A stretch of 29,135 nt of DNA, from assembly GCA_964518645.1 (NCBI GenBank), contig CAZFGL010000013.1, positions 1 through 29,135 of the forward strand, read 5' to 3'. This stretch comes from HGM13006 sp964518645. GTDB lineage: Bacteria; Bacillota; Clostridia; Oscillospirales; Oscillospiraceae. The stretch's first letter is position 1. Each line of letters starts with the position of its first letter. The position numbers and the translations under genes are program-made. Below, in pieces: positions 23,558 through 29,135 of the stretch. The notes under the pieces are model-generated. The model did no database searches. It was not told the origin of the DNA and saw nothing but the letters and a program-made list of their open reading frames with translations.

Positions 23558-23588
23558 ACCCGGCAGGAGTATTCCTGCCGGGTTTTTA
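23558..23588 (+). terminator. Intrinsic terminator of ahcY
   Basis: A perfect 10-base stem ACCCGGCAGG (23558-23567) and CCTGCCGGGT (23574-23583), 6-base loop, then TTTTATT. Confidence 0.93.
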
Positions 23589-23604
23589 TTGCAGTAAAGG
23601 AAAC

Positions 23605-23640
23605 AAAGCCACCACGAATGAAACCTGTCGTGGTGGCTTT
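23605..23640 (-). terminator. Terminator of the comEC-holA-RNase M5-like operon
   Basis: A perfect 13-base stem AAAGCCACCACGA (23605-23617) and TCGTGGTGGCTTT (23628-23640), 10-base loop. Read on the minus strand it is followed by GTTTCCTTT, so it most likely serves the convergent minus-strand operon. Confidence 0.75.
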
Positions 23641-23703
23641 TCGCATTTCGAAGCAGTATTTGAAGCGCTTGCTTCCGGTGAACCGTAATTTATATCGTCA
23701 ATT

Positions 23704-24300
23704 TTATATCGTCTCAGACGCTGAAAGCAGACGGTAAAGTTCTTCTCTTGTGATTGTCATATTCAGTGCATCCAGCAGTGCGCCGGTTCCAAGATGAGAG
23801 GGGAGGGCGAGGGAATTTTTCAGATGTTCCCGTTTTTCCCGGCTGCCCTCACCGCCGGTAAGCCCCATAAGGTACAGATCCTGCCTGGTGATATTTCCCC
23901 TGGGGGAGGGGGCGTTTTCTCCAAGAAAATGGGCACCGCTTTTTCTGAGTGCGTCAATAATAACCTCGGGGGTCATGCCTTCCACACCCAAAAGTCCTTC
24001 TTTGCCACCCTTTGCCTTGCGTTTTTCCTTTCCGGGTATTTGAGGAATATATGCCTGCAAAAGCCTGTCCGGAGGAAGCAGACTTTTGAGACGGTTCCGG
24101 ATTACAAACCCGGCACCATCGCTGTCGGTGAATATGATAAGACCACGCTTTTCTGCAACGTTCCTGAGAAAACGGATCTTTTCGGGATCCTTCATAATAC
24201 CGAATCCGCCGGTTTCAAAAATTGCAGCGTCCACAATTTGACTGAGGGTGTTTTTATCGTAGCGACCTTCCACCAGAATGGCTTCCTGAATTGCGACCAT
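23704..24300 (-). CDS. rnmV: Toprim-domain nuclease, RNase M5-like
   Basis: RNase M5 trims 5S rRNA precursors in low-GC Gram-positives. This protein has 198 residues: a Toprim domain with ILVEGRYDK (Glu11), FTDSDGAG (Asp59, Asp61), and the family stretch GKEGLLGVEGMTPEVIIDAL in the middle, then a C-terminal region with the NMTITREELYRLL phrase. Length is slightly above the usual. The gene usually sits beside ksgA; here it follows holA, so the name rests on sequence alone, and another Toprim role is possible. The start ATG 24300 is 2 bases after the holA stop, with GGGGGGAT inside the holA end, so it is cotranscribed. Confidence 0.8.
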   Translation of the reverse strand: MVAIQEAILVEGRYDKNTLSQIVDAAIFETGGFGIMKDPEKIRFLRNVAEKRGLIIFTDSDGAGFVIRNRLKSLLPPDRLLQAYIPQIPGKEKRKAKGGKEGLLGVEGMTPEVIIDALRKSGAHFLGENAPSPRGNITRQDLYLMGLTGGEGSREKREHLKNSLALPSHLGTGALLDALNMTITREELYRLLSASETI

Positions 24301-24302
24301 AT

Positions 24303-25349
24303 TTATCCCCCCAACTGAGCCAGACGCAGTACCAGTGTTTCCAGAAGCGCATCGTCCTGACTGCTGGAGGTTTTCATCTGATAGTCTGTCATGGCGCAGA
24401 GCTTGCAGGCCTCTTTGAGCTGTGGTTTTTTAAAGCCCCGGGCCTGGGAATAGATCTCTCTGGCAGCAAAATCCCGGATCCCGTAAATCTGTGTCAGTTC
24501 ATAAGCATCTTTTCCACTTTCGGAAAGCACCCGAGCAGTATACATCTGGCGCATCTGTTTGCCGATAACGGCGGTGATCATAATGGGTTCAGTATCCTGT
24601 CGAAGCAGATCCTGCATTTTTACCAGTGCGGAGTCAAAGTCCTTGTTGCCGATGTCCTTTGTAATGTCGAAGATGGCAGCTTCCAGAACCGGAATGACCA
24701 CCTGATCAATGTCATATCGGGTGACCTCTTCCTGATCGGTAAAGTGAACAAGCTTGTCAAGCTCCGCATTTAAGACGGTCATGGAACCGCCGGTTTGAAG
24801 AATCAGATACCGGCACAGGTCGTCTTTCATGGTTTTTCCGGCGGCGGAGAGCTGCCTGCGGATCCAGGGGATCAATTCCCGTTCTGGCTGATGATTCATG
24901 GATACCTGACGGCAGACCGGCTCCATGGCCCCGTACAGCTTTTTCATACGTTTGTCAGGCTTCCACTCCACTGCATCATAGACAAAAAGCAACGTACAGT
25001 AGTCCGGTATATCGGAAAAAATCTCCGCCATGGCATTCCGGTCAGCTTCCGGAAAGGAGAAAAAGCCAATGTCCGTAAGCTCCACCATGGAGTGTTCGCT
25101 CATCATGGGAATCGCCTCAACCGACTCCTGAAAGGCCTCAATGGAGAAATTCTCCTGGGTAAAGCGGTGATAGTTAAAATCCTCTGTGAGAGGGTCGATC
25201 AGTTTTTTCTTCAGCGTTTTACGGCAGGTCTCAATCAGAAAACTCTCTTCCCCGTAAAACACATACATGGGAGCGAACTCGCCGGTTTTCAGGTCTTTTT
25301 TGAACAGTTGATACCCGTCAGGGGCATCGCTTTTCTTTGTTTTTGCCAT
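24303..25349 (-). CDS. holA: DNA polymerase III subunit delta
   Basis: The delta subunit opens the beta sliding clamp in the clamp loader complex at the replication fork. It has 348 residues, normal length. Visible: the N-terminal APMYVFYGEESFLIETCRKTL phrase (landmarks FYGEE, FLIE), TEDFNYHRFTQENFSIEAF, IPMMSEHSMVELTD, the middle domain KTMKDDLCRYLILQTGGSM, and the C-terminal helical RQMYTARVLSESGKDAYELTQ region. It starts 3 bases after the comEC stop with AAGGTAGAG as ribosome site. Confidence 0.93.
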   Translation of the reverse strand: MAKTKKSDAPDGYQLFKKDLKTGEFAPMYVFYGEESFLIETCRKTLKKKLIDPLTEDFNYHRFTQENFSIEAFQESVEAIPMMSEHSMVELTDIGFFSFPEADRNAMAEIFSDIPDYCTLLFVYDAVEWKPDKRMKKLYGAMEPVCRQVSMNHQPERELIPWIRRQLSAAGKTMKDDLCRYLILQTGGSMTVLNAELDKLVHFTDQEEVTRYDIDQVVIPVLEAAIFDITKDIGNKDFDSALVKMQDLLRQDTEPIMITAVIGKQMRQMYTARVLSESGKDAYELTQIYGIRDFAAREIYSQARGFKKPQLKEACKLCAMTDYQMKTSSSQDDALLETLVLRLAQLGG

Positions 25350-25352
25350 TGT

Positions 25353-27578
25353 TTACTCTACCTTGATGGTAATTGTTCCGTTTAAATCTGTTCGATAAAG
25401 GGTGGCACCGATATTATTAATCCGTGTCAGAGTCTCCGGTGCAGGATGCCCGTAGTGATTATCTCCCACGGAGATGACGACCTGTTCCGGTGTGACGGCG
25501 GTGAGCAGCGCATCCGTTGTGCTGTATTTGGAGCCATGGTGCCCGGCAATCAGCACATCCACGTCTGGAATCTCTTTCTGTTGCAGCAGCATTCGCTCAG
25601 TGTCGCCGTCCATGTCCCCGGTAATCAGTGTGGTGATGTTTCCTACAGTTCCCAGAACGCTGAGCCCCGCTTCGTTGGATTCACCGTCGTTGACCGGCGC
25701 AAATATATGAACCGTGTCACTTCCAAAGGACACGTCTGCGTCAGCGGTGACAAAATACAGCCGGGTGCCTGTTTCCTCTGCCAGACTGACGATCTCATCC
25801 CGGTTTTCGTGTGGCATATCAGGTAGCGCAATCACATCCACATGGATCCGCTGCATCAGCTGGGGAACACCGCCCACATGATCGTCGTCATAATGGGTGA
25901 GAATCAGAAGGTCCAGCCGGTTTTGTCCCCGGGCGGCAAGATGATCTGCGGCTACGTCTCCCACAGCGGAAATATTTCCACCGCAGTCGATCATTACGGT
26001 AGTTCCACCATGGCTCTGGAGCAGGATACACTGCCCCTGTCCCACATCCAGAATGGTGGTGGATGGGGTCAGCCCGTCCAGCTGGATAAAAAGAATCGTG
26101 ACGAAAAGGGTACATACGGTGCAGCAAAGAGGGATGATTCTGCGGACAGGCTGGGGACGGGTCAGCAAAAAGATCATAAAGTACAGCAGAAGCAGCCAGA
26201 TCACGCTGATGCCGTTGTCTGTATATAGCTGTGCAAAGGGGAGCCGGGCGAGCATCCCTGCAACAAGATCCACATACCGGAAGAAACAGGATATGACCCA
26301 TCCACCAATGGACGCAGCCCCGGGAAAGATCAGTCCCAGAAGTGCAGTGACCAATGAACCGCCGAAGCATATGGATATGGCAGGTGCGGTGAGCAGATTG
26401 GTAACCGGAGATACAAGACTGATGCTTCCAAAATAGACAGCTGTCAGGGGAATCGTCATTACCATAGCGGAGAAGGTAACAGCCATGGAAGATGCACAGA
26501 ATCTGCGCAGACGTTTGCGAATCTTTCCGCCCTTCCGTTTCTTCCCGAGAAAAAGATTCAGCAGCTTCCGGTCAAACAGGGTGATGCCGATTACAGACAG
26601 AAAACTGAGCTGAAGCCCCCAGTTTACGATACACCATGGGTTTTCGGCCATAAGAATGGACAGTGCCAGAGAAAGACTGGTGGGGACATCCCGTTCCCGT
26701 CGAAAGAGATTAGCACAGAGCAAAAGACTCTGCATTGTGGTGGCACGAACCATACTGGGGCTGCACCCGGTGATAAAGGTGAAGCCGATAATTATGGGAA
26801 TGCCGATCAGAGATTTCAGACGCCGGTGTTTCAGAACCAGAATGTACACCATGGACAGCAGCACGGAAAGATGCATGCCGGAAAGGGCAAGGGCGTGATA
26901 GATCCCTGAGGCCTTCAAGTTTGCAGTGGACAGGTCCGTCATCTGACTGCGGTTGCCGGTGGTCAGTGCCATGGCAAAGCCCAGTGTATCTGCCGGAAAA
27001 GCCCGTGAGAGAGATATTTCCAGCTTGTGGGCGATTACCTTAGAGAGATATTTGAATGGGATGCTGTCACAGGGGAGAATGAAAATGTCCTTTCTGCCGT
27101 ATCCATAAAGAAACACATCCTCTGAATAGGCATAGAAGGAACCCTCGGAAGCACTGTCAGAAAGACGCAGGGTTCCGGTAAACTGATCCCCGGGTTTCAA
27201 AGCTTCATCCGTGGTGAGCCATACAACTGCATTTTGTGTGGTATCAGGGAAATACAGCTTCGCACGAACCCGGATGCCATAGGCGGTCGGGGTGCTGTAG
27301 TCCACGGCCTCTCCGGTGACAGGCATTGTGGAGCCTGCATATTTCCGGGCGGGAGAGACGGTAAATACCTGACAGCGCAGACCAAGGAGAATGCCGACGG
27401 CGACACCAAACAGGATCAAAATCAGCCGAAGCTCTCTGGAGTGGCGGAGAAGCAGGAGCACGACACCGGCGCACAGACATAACCCCACCAGCAGGAGCAT
27501 CAGCCCAGGCGGTGCCTGTACAAGGCAGGAGAGTGTACCCACACAGAGTGCGGAAAGAAAAATCATCAGCACACGCAT
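25353..27578 (-). CDS. comEC: ComEC/Rec2 DNA-uptake channel
   Basis: ComEC carries single-stranded DNA across the membrane during natural transformation. It has 741 residues and full domain order: an N-terminal DUF4131-type region with early membrane segments, the multi-pass Competence domain (about 200-490; GIYHALALSGMHLSVLLSM is typical), and a C-terminal metallo-beta-lactamase domain (from about 505: ILDVGQGQCILLQ, then LTHYDDDHVGG near 560, and IAGHHGSKYST near 680). No comEA precedes it here. The start ATG 27578 has GGAGGGGG upstream and a clear promoter at 27601-27629. It heads a three-gene operon with holA and the RNase M5-like gene. Confidence 0.95.
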   Translation of the reverse strand: MRVLMIFLSALCVGTLSCLVQAPPGLMLLLVGLCLCAGVVLLLLRHSRELRLILILFGVAVGILLGLRCQVFTVSPARKYAGSTMPVTGEAVDYSTPTAYGIRVRAKLYFPDTTQNAVVWLTTDEALKPGDQFTGTLRLSDSASEGSFYAYSEDVFLYGYGRKDIFILPCDSIPFKYLSKVIAHKLEISLSRAFPADTLGFAMALTTGNRSQMTDLSTANLKASGIYHALALSGMHLSVLLSMVYILVLKHRRLKSLIGIPIIIGFTFITGCSPSMVRATTMQSLLLCANLFRRERDVPTSLSLALSILMAENPWCIVNWGLQLSFLSVIGITLFDRKLLNLFLGKKRKGGKIRKRLRRFCASSMAVTFSAMVMTIPLTAVYFGSISLVSPVTNLLTAPAISICFGGSLVTALLGLIFPGAASIGGWVISCFFRYVDLVAGMLARLPFAQLYTDNGISVIWLLLLYFMIFLLTRPQPVRRIIPLCCTVCTLFVTILFIQLDGLTPSTTILDVGQGQCILLQSHGGTTVMIDCGGNISAVGDVAADHLAARGQNRLDLLILTHYDDDHVGGVPQLMQRIHVDVIALPDMPHENRDEIVSLAEETGTRLYFVTADADVSFGSDTVHIFAPVNDGESNEAGLSVLGTVGNITTLITGDMDGDTERMLLQQKEIPDVDVLIAGHHGSKYSTTDALLTAVTPEQVVISVGDNHYGHPAPETLTRINNIGATLYRTDLNGTITIKVE

Positions 27579-27600
27579 GTTTACCCCCTCCTTCAGAGCT

Positions 27601-27629
27601 ATTGTACCATTTTACAGAAAAAATGTCGA
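27601..27629 (-). promoter_or_regulatory. Promoter of the comEC operon
   Basis: Minus strand: TCGACA (27629-27624), 17-base spacer, TACAAT (27606-27601), five of six matches in both boxes. It lies just past the terminator of the alaS-HIT operon. Confidence 0.75.
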
Positions 27630-27639
27630 GTATAACAAC

Positions 27640-27668
27640 ATGGCAGCACCGATGTTCGGTGCTGCCAT
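27640..27668 (-). terminator. Terminator of the alaS-HIT operon
   Basis: A 12-base perfect stem ATGGCAGCACCG (27640-27651) and CGGTGCTGCCAT (27657-27668), 5-base loop. On the minus strand TGTTGTTATA follows, a modest T-rich tract. Confidence 0.75.
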
Positions 27669-27675
27669 GAAAGAT

Positions 27676-28014
27676 TTAATTAAAGCTGCCCATTTCTTTT
27701 CCTGCGATCACATGGAAATGCAGGTGGTGTACGGTCTGGCCGGCATCTGCGCCACAGTTGGTGACCACACGGAATCCATCCTGGAAGCCCATCTGTGCGC
27801 TGAGCTTGGCGATGACGCCGAAAATGTGTCCAATCACAGGCTCCATCTCCTGATCGACAGCAGCGGCAGAGGCCACATGTTTTCTGGGGATCACAAGAAA
27901 GTGGGTGGGGGCAAGAGGCTCGATGTCCTTGAATGCGAAACAGAACTCGTCCTCATATACCTTGGTTGTGGGGATCTCCCCGTTCATGATTTTGCAGAAA
28001 ATACAGTTTTCCAT
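27676..28014 (-). CDS. HIT family (histidine triad) nucleotide-binding protein
   Basis: A small cytoplasmic hydrolase of the HINT branch, acting on nucleoside phosphoramidates; its relatives cleave aminoacyl-AMP. It has 112 residues: CIFCKIMNGEIPTTKVYED at the N-terminus with Cys4 and Cys7, IPRKH, and the triad HLHFHV (His97 precedes; His99, His101) in TVHHLHFHVIAGKEMG. The start ATG 28014 has GGAG 8 bases upstream; a GTG at 28023 overlapping the alaS stop is less likely. Its place right after alaS fits a role in dealing with aminoacyl-adenylates, an inference from family chemistry. Confidence 0.93.
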   Translation of the reverse strand: MENCIFCKIMNGEIPTTKVYEDEFCFAFKDIEPLAPTHFLVIPRKHVASAAAVDQEMEPVIGHIFGVIAKLSAQMGFQDGFRVVTNCGADAGQTVHHLHFHVIAGKEMGSFN

Positions 28015-28019
28015 AGCAA

Positions 28020-29135
28020 TCACTCCGTTGTCTTAGCGTGTGCGGAAACAAAGTTATCCACCATAGCAAGGGCGTTGTCCAGCATCAGAGGATCCTTGCC
28101 ACCGCCCATTGCGGAATCAGGCTTACCACCGCCACTGCCACCGGTGATGGTGGTGACGGTACGGATCAGCTCGCCGGCCTTGATGCCCCGCTTCACGGCT
28201 TCCTTGCCGCAGACAGCGTTAAAGGTGATCTTTCCGTCGGAGACGGCGGAGAGAACAGCAACAACTTTGTCGTCCTTATCCCGGAGCATGTCACCGATCT
28301 TTCTCAGTGCGCCGGCGTTCATGTTGTTCAGGGTGGCAGTGATTACGTTCAGACCAACTACCTGCTTTGCAGCGTAGAGGAAACGCTCTGCATCGCTGGC
28401 CAGAAGCTTGGACTGCATCTGATCCAGCTGCTGACGAAGTTCCTTGGTTTCCTTCAGAGTCTGCTCCATCTTGGTGTAAAGCTCTGCAGGGGTGGTCTTC
28501 AGTGCTGCGGATGCACGGCGGAGCAGCTGGGTGTTGGCAACTGCCAGCTTCAGGTTTTCCTTGCCTACAACTGCTTCAATACGGCGTACGCCGGAAGCAA
28601 CAGAGCCCTCAGAGATGATCGCAAAGCCGCCGATTCTGCCGGTGTTGGTAAGATGGGTGCCGCCGCAAAGCTCCTTGGATACATCGCACATGGAGACGAC
28701 CCGGACTTCGTTTCCGTACTTCTCACCAAACAGCGCCATTGCGCCTTCTTTCTTGGCTTCGTCAATGGACATAACACGGGTGTTGATGTCGTAGCCTTCC
28801 AGAATTGCGTCATTGACAAACTCGGAGATCTGACGGATCTCGTCATCGGTGATGGCAGAGAAATGGGTGAAGTCAAAACGGAGGTGATCGGGAGTGTTGA
28901 GAGAACCTGCCTGATGGACATGATCGCCCAGAACATGCTGGAGAGCAGCCTGAAGCAGATGAGTTGCGGAATGGGCACGGGAGATGGCCTGACGACGCTC
29001 GGCAGAGACTTCACCGGTCACGGTGTTTTCCACGGTCAGGCTGCCGGAGACCTGCTTGCCATAGTGGAGGTACTTGTCAGCCTTGTCCTTCTGTACATTG
29101 GTGACTTCAAATACGCTGTCGCCCAGGGTGATGAT
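28020..29135 (-). CDS. alaS: Alanine--tRNA ligase, C-terminal part (start outside window)
   Basis: The enzyme charges tRNA-Ala and edits mis-charged Ser and Gly. The last 371 codons are present, reading from base 29135 to the TGA at 28020-28022. Visible: the tail of the beta-barrel (ITLGDSVFEVTNV), the editing domain zinc motifs RAHSATHLL (HxxxH) and LCGGTHLTNTG (CxxxH), a coiled-coil stretch (KMEQTLKETKELRQQLDQMQ), and the DHHA1 C-terminal domain ending in TGGSGGGKPDSAMGGGKDP. The catalytic and anticodon-side domains lie beyond the right edge. Confidence 0.97.
   Translation of the reverse strand: MITLGDSVFEVTNVQKDKADKYLHYGKQVSGSLTVENTVTGEVSAERRQAISRAHSATHLLQAALQHVLGDHVHQAGSLNTPDHLRFDFTHFSAITDDEIRQISEFVNDAILEGYDINTRVMSIDEAKKEGAMALFGEKYGNEVRVVSMCDVSKELCGGTHLTNTGRIGGFAIISEGSVASGVRRIEAVVGKENLKLAVANTQLLRRASAALKTTPAELYTKMEQTLKETKELRQQLDQMQSKLLASDAERFLYAAKQVVGLNVITATLNNMNAGALRKIGDMLRDKDDKVVAVLSAVSDGKITFNAVCGKEAVKRGIKAGELIRTVTTITGGSGGGKPDSAMGGGKDPLMLDNALAMVDNFVSAHAKTTE

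Overview
The window reads as chromosome of a spore-forming, Gram-positive gut-type Clostridia, most like the Oscillospiraceae/Ruminococcaceae. This is inferred from the gene set: spoIIR, spoVAD, spoVAE, AddAB instead of RecBCD, an RNase M5-like protein, LPXTG pili with sortases, and a moderate GC content by eye. No phage, transposon, CRISPR array, rRNA or tRNA was seen. Almost every base lies in a recognisable gene or in a short spacer holding a promoter or terminator.

Layout. (1) 1-603, minus: 5' part of a TAXI-type TRAP transporter binding lipoprotein. (2) 934-5712, plus: a complete sortase-assembled pilus operon: signal peptidase I, major pilin (LPSTG), class C sortase, ancillary pilin (LPQTG) and a second sortase, closed by a strong terminator. 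(3) 5717-7289, minus: a DUF378 membrane protein and a CapA-like metallophosphatase. (4) 7489-9152, plus: an Lrp/AsnC regulator translationally coupled to a class I/II aminotransferase. (5) 9256-11339, plus: a DUF1015 protein coupled to ispE. (6) 11400-12038, plus: spoIIR, starting right on top of the ispE terminator. (7) 12086-19525, plus: addB, addA and a HAD phosphatase, overlapping and apparently one operon. (8) 19592-22138, minus: a 33-residue Q/N/R-rich peptide gene with a forespore (SigG-like) promoter, spoVAE, spoVAD and a rhomboid-like membrane protein. (9) 22289-23533, plus: ahcY with a strong vegetative promoter. (10) 23704-27578, minus: comEC, holA and an RNase M5-like gene. (11) 27676-29135, minus: 3' part of alaS followed by a HIT protein gene.

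How the genes work together. The pilus genes form a self-contained export, polymerisation and anchoring module. AddAB processes double-strand breaks. SpoIIR (signal from forespore to mother cell) and SpoVAD/SpoVAE (dipicolinic acid movement) belong to sporulation. The 33-residue peptide is tied to the same programme by its promoter. The rest is housekeeping: isoprenoid precursor synthesis, methyl cycle, tRNA charging, replication and competence.

The most unusual items are the tiny peptide with no hydrophobic residue after its start methionine, a rhomboid fold without the catalytic serine and with a C-terminal Cys/His cluster, a set of mutually exclusive hairpins before the DUF1015 gene, and an intrinsic terminator abutting the spoIIR start codon. 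I found no convincing wholly new multi-gene defence or mobile system.
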